From positions 186,001 to 250,000 of the forward strand of contig NZ_JFZG01000025.1 in the NCBI RefSeq assembly GCF_000607165.1: a DNA stretch of 64,000 bases, written 5' to 3'. Below are positions 14,030 to 21,532 of this stretch, one piece after another. How positions within the stretch are numbered: position 1 is the stretch's first letter; every line of letters starts with the position of its first letter. This stretch comes from Ralstonia pickettii (lineage in GTDB: Bacteria > Pseudomonadota > Gammaproteobacteria > Burkholderiales > Burkholderiaceae). The translations under genes were made by a program, and so were the position numbers. The notes under the pieces were generated by a model, which did no database searches, was not told the origin of the DNA, and saw nothing but the letters and a program-made list of their open reading frames with translations.

Positions 14030-14126
14030 GTGAGAGAGTTGACTGACTTAGGAAGTGGAAATGCGAGCGCATGAGGCATACCGTGTCACCGCGCGCGAGT
14101 GACCTGCAAGCATCCGCGCCCGACCA

Positions 14127-15062
14127 TCATTTCGCGCCAGTCTTCGCGGGCGGCGAGATGGGCTGATCACCGGATGTCTCGTCCGGGTTGTGGTAGCTGG
14201 TGTCAACGCTGTAGCCCTGAGCCTTCAGCTTTTGCTCGGAGCTGGCACGCTCGGCACGCATCTGGCGTTGCAGGCCGGGAAAGAGGTCGCGCCAGTGTGG
14301 GCGGTCCTGCTCATTGAACGCATTGCGCCAGAAGTTGGCGTAGCCCTCTAGCTTGATCTTGACGAAGTACGCGCCCGGCTCATCCACCTTCATGCGCGTC
14401 GAGTCTCTGGACATCTGTATGTCCATATAAACCCCGTTGAGATAAAAGCGCCACGAGGTCATGTCGGGCAGTTTCATCCAGTCTTCCAGGCCCGGCACAT
14501 ACTCCGGGTCCAGTGAATCCACCCCTTGGTCTTTCACGAGCCGATAGCGAAAGGCCTCGGCACCTGCCAACCGCGGATTTTCCGGATATATCCACCGCTT
14601 CCAGCCAGCCTGCTGGATACGCTTGAGCATTTCGTAGAACTGCAGGCGCGCCTGGTCGTGCGTAACGTTGTTTCGCGGCGGAATGCCCAGGCTGATGCTG
14701 TAGTCATAGATGCCTTCTTCAGCGTGGGCCTTGTCGAACGAACCCGACACACCCAAGGCGGTGTCCAGGCGCACCTCGCTCTTTTGGTTCTTGATGACGA
14801 CCGTACCTTGCGAGCTGTCGGGCCAATCCACCGCATAGAAGGTCACGCCGTAGGCCTGCTCATTCTTGTTGTCAACATCCACGGCCTTGCCATAGCGCCC
14901 AATGAGCGCCTGCGGCGACTCGCCTATCTCAATCTCAATACTTTGCGGCATCACTATTTTGCTGGATGACTTGCTGGTGGAGGAAGGCTGGCACCCCATG
15001 AGCAGGAGCGCGGCCAGCGTTGCGAGAAGGCACGAAACCGTGCGGCGTGTTCGAACCATCAT
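14127..15062 (-). CDS. Lipoprotein, likely immunity partner of the preceding vgrG-linked gene
   Basis: A 311-residue lipoprotein: an Arg-rich start, hydrophobic stretch and lipobox LLMGC put the acylated cysteine at residue 24. The mature protein is soluble, with aromatic and charged residues throughout and no recognised domain. Its ATG overlaps the stop of the upstream gene as ATGA (15062-15059), so the two are translationally coupled, and both follow vgrG-1. A vgrG, a cargo-size soluble protein, then a coupled lipoprotein is the usual order for a T6SS effector acting in the periplasm with a membrane-anchored immunity protein. That role is inferred from position and lipidation. It could instead be a second secreted component. 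Confidence 0.75.
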   Translation of the reverse strand: MMVRTRRTVSCLLATLAALLLMGCQPSSTSKSSSKIVMPQSIEIEIGESPQALIGRYGKAVDVDNKNEQAYGVTFYAVDWPDSSQGTVVIKNQKSEVRLDTALGVSGSFDKAHAEEGIYDYSISLGIPPRNNVTHDQARLQFYEMLKRIQQAGWKRWIYPENPRLAGAEAFRYRLVKDQGVDSLDPEYVPGLEDWMKLPDMTSWRFYLNGVYMDIQMSRDSTRMKVDEPGAYFVKIKLEGYANFWRNAFNEQDRPHWRDLFPGLQRQMRAERASSEQKLKAQGYSVDTSYHNPDETSGDQPISPPAKTGAK

Positions 15063-16108
15063 CGTGCAGGGGCTGTTTCGTCGGGATAGCGCACGCTGTC
15101 GGGCGTGCCAACCCAGCCGGCCATGGTCGAGAGTTGCGCTTCCATTCCGCGCGGGTCCTTAATCATCAGGCCGTGGAACTTGTCTGCAACCAGGCCAATC
15201 CACTTCATGCGGCTATCGTAGTTTTCCAGTTTCGTGTTCTCTGGAGCGACGTCCTCAAACGCCGGCAAGTCGGTATCGCACGCTGCCACGAAAGCCACTT
15301 TGAGCTTGGGCGCCATCCAACTGGTGGCGATGCCTACCGCATGACCCCACGTCCATTTACCGACATCGGCGCCGCCTCGCTGTACTTTTACCCACCAAGC
15401 GAAATCCGAATCCTTGTAGATCAGCGGCTGCAAGATGTTCCCTTGTTCATGGCGGGCCAGCGCCATGAGATTCTTGAACTGGAAATCTCGCCGCTTCACG
15501 TCGCTCGTGGCTCCGTCAAACTCTTTGACTCTATCGAACGCCTCTTTGACCTCTGGCGTCCACCGCAGGTTCTTGATCTTAGGCAGCGCCTCGCCAGCCC
15601 ACGGCATCTTGTGCAACTGCTCCTTGACCTTGTCCACGTAGGTGTCCACGTCGCGCTTTTGCAAGCAGGTGTCGAACGAGTCGGCATCGAAGTTGTGATA
15701 CCAGTGCCATGCAGCAATATCGTTGAACAGCCAGAAGTTACCCTTGCCTAACCCCGTACGCACGGTATCGCCCACCGCCCGGGTCGACAACTGCAGGGTC
15801 TCCAACGAGCATGCCACTGTTTTGCTGGCAAAGGCACCGAGCGCCATCCAGTAGTAGCGTCCCTTTTTTCTTGGGTCTCCATGCTCCTCCTGCTCAAGGT
15901 AGAGGCGTGCATAGGTGGCGGCGATACGCCGAGCCCGGGCCGGAAAAAAGTTGATAAGGCGGTTGCTTTTCTCGCCCTTGCGGTTAGACAGCCGCAGATA
16001 GCAAAACTGTTGTGCCAGCGACCACATCGTCGGGCATTGACAGTTCACATCGACGCAGCTGTCTGGTCGATCGTTGGTGATAGCGGTGACGGTTGTTTCA
16101 TCGCTCAT
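15059..16108 (-). CDS. VgrG-linked protein of unknown fold, candidate T6SS effector
   Basis: A 349-residue protein lying 25 bases after vgrG-1. I chose ATG 16108 (MSDETTVTAI); a longer frame to 16183 would overlap vgrG-1. There is no signal peptide or membrane segment, as expected for VgrG-delivered cargo. Striking blocks are a Cys-rich N-terminus (C18, C23, C25), an aromatic-His stretch AAWHWYHNF at 132-140, and ARHEQGNILQPLIY at 218-231, where H220-E221-Q222 may be catalytic or structural. It might belong to the DUF2515 group, but I am not sure. No DUF4123 adaptor accompanies it. The coupled lipoprotein downstream would be its immunity protein. Confidence 0.72.
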   Translation of the reverse strand: MSDETTVTAITNDRPDSCVDVNCQCPTMWSLAQQFCYLRLSNRKGEKSNRLINFFPARARRIAATYARLYLEQEEHGDPRKKGRYYWMALGAFASKTVACSLETLQLSTRAVGDTVRTGLGKGNFWLFNDIAAWHWYHNFDADSFDTCLQKRDVDTYVDKVKEQLHKMPWAGEALPKIKNLRWTPEVKEAFDRVKEFDGATSDVKRRDFQFKNLMALARHEQGNILQPLIYKDSDFAWWVKVQRGGADVGKWTWGHAVGIATSWMAPKLKVAFVAACDTDLPAFEDVAPENTKLENYDSRMKWIGLVADKFHGLMIKDPRGMEAQLSTMAGWVGTPDSVRYPDETAPAR

Positions 16109-16133
16109 GGCTCGCGCTTGATGTCCTTGTAGC

Positions 16134-19100
16134 TTATGTCGTGCTGACGTCTTGTTCGGGGCCGCCAGTGTGAGCATGCTCATCCACCTCGGTCTCGTGC
16201 CACAACAGCGAGAAACGTAGCTGCTGCGGAGCCTCCGTACCGATGCGGGGGGTGCCGCCCGTATTGGATTGCGTCTTGGATTCGTGCCCGTCGCCCTGCG
16301 CAGCTGTGATCTGGTATGGCGTAGGCCGCATCGGTTTGCCGTTCGGGGTCAGCAGACGGAAGGTTTCATCATAGAGCCCAAACGATGTCGTCGGGAACCC
16401 TGCAGCGGTAACGGTTTTGCTCACCGGCCCCTCAAACACCCGCTGCGCCGCCTTATACGTAATCGGCCCCGCACACTCCACGGTGATATTCCCACCTTCG
16501 AGCGTGATCGACGCCCCGCCGGCTGTGGCGATGCGAATGCGCTTGGCGGCCGCAAAATCCACATTCATATTGGCCGACACCAGCTTCAGGTCCTGCTTGG
16601 CCATCAGCTTGAGCACGTCGTGCTGGGCCTGCACGTCGATGTTGTCTTGCCCGGCCGTCAGTTGCAGGCCGATGTTGTTGTCGCCCGCTTTTGACAAACC
16701 TGCGGCCACGCCGATCGCGTGGCCGGCGTGCATGCGTGCCTGCTTGCCGACGGCGAGGTTGGTGTCTTGGCCGCTGCCCAGCGCGATGCTTTCGCCGTTG
16801 GCGAGCTGCAGGTCTTGCCCGGCCACCATGACGAGGCCCGCTCGGCCTGCAAGATGCGCGATGGCTTCGCCCTGATGCGGCACCTTGCCTTGCGTGGCCG
16901 TGTTGCCTGCGCTTGCGTCTTGCTTGGCAGCGTCGAGCGCCTTGCCGTCGACCATGCCGGCCACCGCCTTGGCTTGCTTGACAAGCGGGGCATCGTCGTT
17001 CTTGGCGGTGTCGAGTGCGGCAGTCTGGTGCGTGACCGCGCCTTGGCCCAACGATGACGTCAATTCCTTGGCTTGCTTGATCAGCGCAATGCCTGCCACG
17101 TTGTCGCCGGTGGGCACGGCTTTGCCGTTACTGGCATCGCGGTAGGTGGTCAGCAGCAGGCCGGCCTGACCGCGCACGGCGGCGTGGCCATCGGTGCGCA
17201 ACTCGAATCCCTGGCCACGGAAGCTGCCGCGCCGGTTGTCTTGTTGATGGACGAGATGGCCGAGGTTGAGTTGGCTGAATTGCTGCGTGGTAGCGAGCTG
17301 CGTACGCAACTGGCCGTCGCTGTCGTCAAAGACGAGGTGGTTGTAGCCGCTGCCGCCGTGTTCCGCGCTCTTGAAGCCAGTGTGGGCGGCGGCGTTGCGG
17401 TGGCCTTCGGCCTCCGTGCCCATGCCGTGCCACGCGGGGCTGTGGCCGCCGGCCACGTTGCCTTGTGCGCTTGCGGCGCTGTCGCTGCCTTGCTTGTAGA
17501 GGGCTGTGCTGTCGCTTTGGTCAGATGCACCCTGCCCGCCGGGCGTGGGCGCAATGCCGGCCTCGCCCTGGCCGTTGTACAACGAGCCGATCACGACGGG
17601 CTGGTCGATGTCGTCTTCGCTGAACTTGACGAGCACTTCCTGCCCGATGCGCGGCAGCCATTGCCAGCCCATGCCGGAACCTGCCTGCCGCTGCGCAACG
17701 CGCACCCAGCGGGTGCTGCGGTCATCCGCACGCTCGCCTTGTTGCCAGGGAAAGCGCACGCGGATTTCACCTGCGGGGGTGGCGTGGTGTTCGCCGTCTC
17801 CGCCTGCCTGCGTCTGGCCGTCCGGGCCGACCACGATGGCGCTGTGCACGCCTTGCGCGGTGGGCGCGGCGTAGAGGCGACCGCAATCAGGCTCTGTCAC
17901 AGCGGGGCGCCACGGCCGACGTGCATCGCTTGCGCGGAACATTCCCGCGTAGCCATGCGTGCGTGCGGCTTTGAGCAGATCGCCAGTTGGGGTGATGCGC
18001 TCGATGGAGCCCTCTGCTTCCTGGAAACCGAAGACGCCAGGGCCAGACTCCGGCGCGCTGGGCGGCGTATCGAATTCCAGTGCGGCATCGAGCCCGCCCA
18101 AACGCTGGCTGAGCGCGTTGTGCGTATCGACGGTCAGGTTGTTGATACCGCAGTGCTCGACCAGATCCATCAACAGCGGATAGGCGCCTTCCACGTCTTG
18201 CGGCAGGTGCGGGCAATCCACCACCTGCAGGCGCGTACCGCTGCGCAGCGTGCGCACCGTGCCACGCCCCGAAAACAGCAGCGCACGCGCCTCCAGGCTT
18301 TCCATGACCTGTTCGGCAATGCGCTGGGCGTTGGCGGAATCGGGTGCGAGCGACGGGCTGATCGACAGATACGCATCAGGGCTGCCTGCGCTGGTGGCGA
18401 AGCGCGCGGGTGCGTGGGCGCGGGCGTTCTGCTTGCCCTCCGGGTCCCACGCGGCCACCGCCACGCCACTTACGGTGGTGCGGCTATGGCAAGCGAGTTG
18501 CTGGATCGCGTCGCGCTCTTCCAGGCTGTGCGCGCGGTGGAAGCGGATACCGCCCGCCGCTGCCGATTCCGCGTCTTCCTGCAGTTGTGTGCTGTCGGCG
18601 AAGATCACGAGCGTGTGGCCGCCGTGCGCCTGGTCGTCTTCCACCGTGGTGAAACCGAGCCCCGCTTCGGCCAGCAGGCGCGTGACGAAGTGGTAGTCGG
18701 TCTCGCGAAACTGGGCGATGTGCGTGCGTGTACCGAAGTCGGCCATGCGTGCTTCGGCACCGGCCGCATAGCGCCACGAGGCATACGGCTCGTACGGCGA
18801 CAACATCTGTTCAATGATGTCCGGCAGCGGCCGGTTCTGGAACACCTGGCTGTGGCGCTGCTGCGTGGTCAACCAGAACCAGGGCACCACGGTCAGGCGA
18901 TAGCGCGTAAGGCTGCCATCCGCGCCAAGTTTCTCGGCCAAGCGGATCAGGCCTGTGCGCTTGGTCTGCGTTCCGTCGGCCAGCGTCGTGACCAACGTGA
19001 CGCGCTGTCCCAGCAACGATTTGAGCGCGATGCGCGCATTGGCGCTGACGGCCACCACGCGCCATTCAAACAGCTCGGACAGCGCCTCCCGACCGAGCCA

Positions 19101-19199
19101 AGCTTCCACCGCAAGGTCCGCAAGCGGCCCATCGCCTTCCAGCGTATACAGGCGGCGTGTTGGTGCGAAGAGGTTCTGAAGAAGGGTCGTGGCGTCCAT
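16134..19199 (-). CDS. vgrG: VgrG spike protein (vgrG-1), with DUF2345
   Basis: A 1021-residue T6SS spike protein (TssI). The gp27-like N-terminus covers about residues 15-380 (RETDYHFVTRLLAEAGLGFT is typical), the OB/gp5-like part about 430-545 (LPRIGQEVLVKFSEDDIDQP), and the DUF2345 beta-prism extension about 690-880. The last 110 residues, after FEGPVSKTVTAAGFPTTSFG, form an extension with a Pro-rich link that may recruit cargo or PAAR. VgrG trimers tip the Hcp tube and carry effectors. It is the first gene of a leftward set with the 349-residue protein and lipoprotein at 14.1-16.1 kb. No catalytic motif was seen in the tail. Confidence 0.93.
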   Translation of the reverse strand: MDATTLLQNLFAPTRRLYTLEGDGPLADLAVEAWLGREALSELFEWRVVAVSANARIALKSLLGQRVTLVTTLADGTQTKRTGLIRLAEKLGADGSLTRYRLTVVPWFWLTTQQRHSQVFQNRPLPDIIEQMLSPYEPYASWRYAAGAEARMADFGTRTHIAQFRETDYHFVTRLLAEAGLGFTTVEDDQAHGGHTLVIFADSTQLQEDAESAAAGGIRFHRAHSLEERDAIQQLACHSRTTVSGVAVAAWDPEGKQNARAHAPARFATSAGSPDAYLSISPSLAPDSANAQRIAEQVMESLEARALLFSGRGTVRTLRSGTRLQVVDCPHLPQDVEGAYPLLMDLVEHCGINNLTVDTHNALSQRLGGLDAALEFDTPPSAPESGPGVFGFQEAEGSIERITPTGDLLKAARTHGYAGMFRASDARRPWRPAVTEPDCGRLYAAPTAQGVHSAIVVGPDGQTQAGGDGEHHATPAGEIRVRFPWQQGERADDRSTRWVRVAQRQAGSGMGWQWLPRIGQEVLVKFSEDDIDQPVVIGSLYNGQGEAGIAPTPGGQGASDQSDSTALYKQGSDSAASAQGNVAGGHSPAWHGMGTEAEGHRNAAAHTGFKSAEHGGSGYNHLVFDDSDGQLRTQLATTQQFSQLNLGHLVHQQDNRRGSFRGQGFELRTDGHAAVRGQAGLLLTTYRDASNGKAVPTGDNVAGIALIKQAKELTSSLGQGAVTHQTAALDTAKNDDAPLVKQAKAVAGMVDGKALDAAKQDASAGNTATQGKVPHQGEAIAHLAGRAGLVMVAGQDLQLANGESIALGSGQDTNLAVGKQARMHAGHAIGVAAGLSKAGDNNIGLQLTAGQDNIDVQAQHDVLKLMAKQDLKLVSANMNVDFAAAKRIRIATAGGASITLEGGNITVECAGPITYKAAQRVFEGPVSKTVTAAGFPTTSFGLYDETFRLLTPNGKPMRPTPYQITAAQGDGHESKTQSNTGGTPRIGTEAPQQLRFSLLWHETEVDEHAHTGGPEQDVSTT

Positions 19200-19310
19200 T
19201 CGCTGTCCGATGCTGCAACGCGTGGCGTATCACGGGGCGATTTCGTGAAACCAGCGCGGGCATTTACGAGGCAGCGCAATGTCGAGCATTGCAGCCGCCT
19301 CCGCTCAATT

Positions 19311-19338
19311 GCCTGGTTGTAAAAATAACCAACCAGGC
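19311..19338. repeat. Perfect 9-bp inverted repeat
   Basis: GCCTGGTTG (19311-19319) pairs with CAACCAGGC (19330-19338) around a 10-base AT-rich loop. It lies just after the stop of the leftward gene at 19349 and before vgrG-1. Lacking a T-run, it may be an attenuating or RNA-stabilising hairpin. Confidence 0.5.
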
Positions 19339-19348
19339 AGTCGGGCGG

Positions 19349-20107
19349 CTATTGCCCTTTGTAAGTGGTTGGATTGGCTGCCTTATTGGCAGCATTCTGC
19401 GGCGCAAGCAATGCCGCCAGCAGATCGGCGTCAGGATCATCGGGGGCCAATCCGCCTTTTCGATTCTTGGCGGCTTTGGAGGTTGATTGCGCCCTGGGCT
19501 TTGTTGGCTGCTGCAGCGCCTTAAATGGCGTATTGGTCGATTTGGCCACCAGCTTGGCGGTTGCCGTCTTGCCTTCGTCGGTATTCGCCGGGGTGCTTGA
19601 AGACTTTGCCGCCAGGGTGTGCGTGGCCGGCGTCTCGTCATGCGCTTCCTTGGCGGGCACGCTTGCAACCGACGCCTTGTCGCTCTTCTCGGTTGCGCCG
19701 TCTTCGCCCGCCGGAACGTTGACGATGGTGGCGGCCCGCACTTCCGCCACGGGCTCGCTTGCAGAAGCGACAGGCGCCGCAGCGGCCGTGCGAGCGGTTT
19801 CCGCGGCCGCCGCTTGCGTGGCTGCAGGTGGTTGAGCAGCCGCTGGCGCGGCTTGTTCAGCCACCTGAGCGGGGGCAGGTTCGCCGCTCGGGTTCAGCAC
19901 GATCCATGCGCCGATACCGGCGGCGAGCACGACGACCGCCGCGGCAACGCCATAGCGCTGCCCCGACTTTTTCGGTGCCTTGCCGCTGGCCGCGACGCGG
20001 CCTTCCAGGCTCGCCAGAATGCGCGTATGCCCGGCCTCATCGGTCTCGGATTCAGAATTGAAGAGCGTTGGGGGCCCTTCTTGTTTCAAATCGCCGTTAT
20101 TACTCAT
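19349..20107 (-). CDS. Ala-rich single-pass membrane protein in the T6SS cluster
   Basis: A 252-residue protein with a cytoplasmic N-terminus of about 55 residues, one membrane helix (GVAAAVVVLAAGIGAWIVL, residues about 53-71) and a long Ala/Pro/Thr-rich periplasmic tail ending in a basic stretch (TKPRAQSTSKAAKNRKGG) and a short amphipathic end. Low complexity prevents a family call. It heads the leftward unit toward vgrG-1 and is divergent from the TagX-like gene across a region carrying the putative T6SS regulatory 12-mer. The layout resembles a TonB- or FtsN-like spanning protein, but that is only topology. ATG 20107 is preferred to the GTG at 20110. Confidence 0.65.
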   Translation of the reverse strand: MSNNGDLKQEGPPTLFNSESETDEAGHTRILASLEGRVAASGKAPKKSGQRYGVAAAVVVLAAGIGAWIVLNPSGEPAPAQVAEQAAPAAAQPPAATQAAAAETARTAAAAPVASASEPVAEVRAATIVNVPAGEDGATEKSDKASVASVPAKEAHDETPATHTLAAKSSSTPANTDEGKTATAKLVAKSTNTPFKALQQPTKPRAQSTSKAAKNRKGGLAPDDPDADLLAALLAPQNAANKAANPTTYKGQ

Positions 20108-20368
20108 CACGGGTCCAGAATTGAAATAGAATGCGCGGCGAACGTATGGATTACAAACAAGCGCCGATTCCGGTGGTGGCTGCTGATTCTAAGTCTGGCC
20201 TTGCTGAAAGACAAATGATTGACGTAGGTTGCAGTATTTTCTTTATCGTTTCTTAATATTTCTGCGTGGCGAGCGCTTGATTATTACCGTTTATTAATAA
20301 TTTAGACCTCTAAATACAGATATAAATCTGAATGAATTGACGTAGGCGCCCACGCTCCGCAGGTTGGT
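20108..20368. promoter_or_regulatory. AT-rich divergent control region of the tagX-tssM unit
   Basis: This 261-base region is much richer in A/T than its surroundings and separates two divergent transcription units of the T6SS cluster. It contains the 12-mer CGTTTCTTAATA (20247-20258), the perfect palindrome TTATTAATAA (20291-20300), and the dyad CAGAT-ATAA-ATCTG (20317-20330). No clear sigma-70 pair or sigma-54 -24/-12 element was recognised. An AT-rich island like this is also a typical H-NS-type silencing target. Confidence 0.55.
20247..20258 (-). promoter_or_regulatory. 12-mer shared with the tssB/tssJ control region
   Basis: On the minus strand this reads TATTAAGAAACG, identical to positions 53001-53012 inside the second of three repeats between the divergent tssJKL and tssBC units. 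Sharing such an AT-rich 12-mer between the only two divergent T6SS control regions in a GC-rich genome suggests a common regulator. The regulator is unknown. Confidence 0.45.
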
Positions 20369-21226
20369 ATGGTTTTTGTCGCTCTTGTTCTCTACTTCGT
20401 TGCCATGGTGGTAGTGGCTGCCGTGCTGCTGCTGCCGTCGGTACGGCAGCGCTGCGCGGCGTTGCTGCGTGCGCAGTGGCGGCGCGTGAGCACGGGGGCT
20501 GCGGTAATGGGTGCGCGCTCGGCAGGGTCGTTGCGCGAGTCGGTGGACAACGCGACGTCGGGGGTGTCGGCGTTCAAGCAGTTCGTGGTACGGCGGCGGA
20601 TGTTGCTGCTCGGTGCGCTGGGTGTGTTATCGGTGCCGCCCATGCTGGCGCTGGCGCTGCGCGAGCAGCAGTCGTTCGAGTTCGATGACGACCAAGTGCG
20701 CGAGCCGGATCCGCACATCTCGGCGTTGCTCAATGGCGAACGGCTGATCCCGCCGCCGCCCTTGCCGCCCGAGGTATTCACCACGCGTGAAGTGGAGCAG
20801 GTCCGGCCGGCCATCCGCGATGCGAGCCGCGACTGGAATCTGCTCGATGCGGACTTCCGCCAGCGTTTGCTGCTCGTCTACAAGATCATGCGCGACGAAC
20901 ACGGTTACGAAATGGCGCTGCTCGAAGGCTACCGAAGCCCCGAGCGGCAAGTGAAGCTGGCGGCGATGGGCAGCAACGTCACGCAGGCCACGGCGTTCCA
21001 GAGCTATCACCAGTACGGTCTGGCGGCGGACAACGCGTTCTTCCGCGACGGCAAGCTGGTCATCAGCGAGAAAGACCCGTGGGCGATGCGCGGCTACGAG
21101 CTGTACGGCCAGACGGCGGAATCGGTCGGCCTCGTGTGGGGCGGCCGCTGGAAGATGATGGACCTGGGCCACGTGGAGCTGCGCCGCAAGGGCGTGCTCG
21201 GCAAACAGCCCGCACCAAGACAATGA
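20369..21226 (+). CDS. tagX: TagX-like M15 peptidoglycan peptidase, membrane anchored
   Basis: A 285-residue protein with two hydrophobic segments (residues 1-22 and about 78-97) and a C-terminal zinc peptidase domain of the M15 type. Visible zinc ligands are His214 and Asp221 in the motif H-Q-Y-G-L-A-A-D, and His268 in DLGHVE, with Arg from EGYRSPERQ lining the site. The family includes TagX, an L,D-endopeptidase reported to open the cell wall for T6SS assembly in Acinetobacter, and this is the likely role here. It starts the rightward unit with PAAR, tssM and tagF. The tagX name is by domain and context, not by alignment. Confidence 0.82.
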   Translation: MVFVALVLYFVAMVVVAAVLLLPSVRQRCAALLRAQWRRVSTGAAVMGARSAGSLRESVDNATSGVSAFKQFVVRRRMLLLGALGVLSVPPMLALALREQQSFEFDDDQVREPDPHISALLNGERLIPPPPLPPEVFTTREVEQVRPAIRDASRDWNLLDADFRQRLLLVYKIMRDEHGYEMALLEGYRSPERQVKLAAMGSNVTQATAFQSYHQYGLAADNAFFRDGKLVISEKDPWAMRGYELYGQTAESVGLVWGGRWKMMDLGHVELRRKGVLGKQPAPRQ

Positions 21227-21251
21227 CGATAGGACACATGGAGAGCATGCA

Positions 21252-21521
21252 ATGACACGGCCCTTCATCCTGCTGGGTGACAAGACGGACCACGGCGGCG
21301 TGGTGATCACCGCATCGGGCAACACAAGCACCGGCGGCAAGGGCATCGCCTGCGTGGGCGACAAGGTGACGTGCCCGCGGAACGGCCACGGCGGCACGAC
21401 CGTCATCGTGACGGGCGACCCCAACGTCATCATCGACGGCAAGCAGGCGGCGCGCCATGGCGACAAGACCGCGTGCGGCGCCACGCTCCTGTCCAGCCAG
21501 GGCAACACCGGCAGCATCTGA
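21252..21521 (+). CDS. PAAR-repeat spike tip protein
   Basis: An 89-residue protein that is essentially one PAAR domain: repeated Gly-rich turns with GDKTDHGGVVI, GDKVTCPRNGHG and AARHGDKTACGATL, the His and Cys residues expected to bind the zinc at the cone tip. It caps VgrG and sharpens the T6SS needle. There is no extension, so it is a structural PAAR rather than an effector. ATG 21252 has GGAG eight bases upstream. It lies between tagX and the 494-residue membrane protein. With three VgrGs and one PAAR in the window, it may serve more than one spike. Confidence 0.93.
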   Translation: MTRPFILLGDKTDHGGVVITASGNTSTGGKGIACVGDKVTCPRNGHGGTTVIVTGDPNVIIDGKQAARHGDKTACGATLLSSQGNTGSI

Positions 21522-21532
21522 ACGCGCACGAC

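Noticed and set aside
17073-19322. Long open frame on the plus strand, 749 codons
   Set aside because: Antisense to vgrG-1, which has clear homology; long shadow frames are common in GC-rich DNA.
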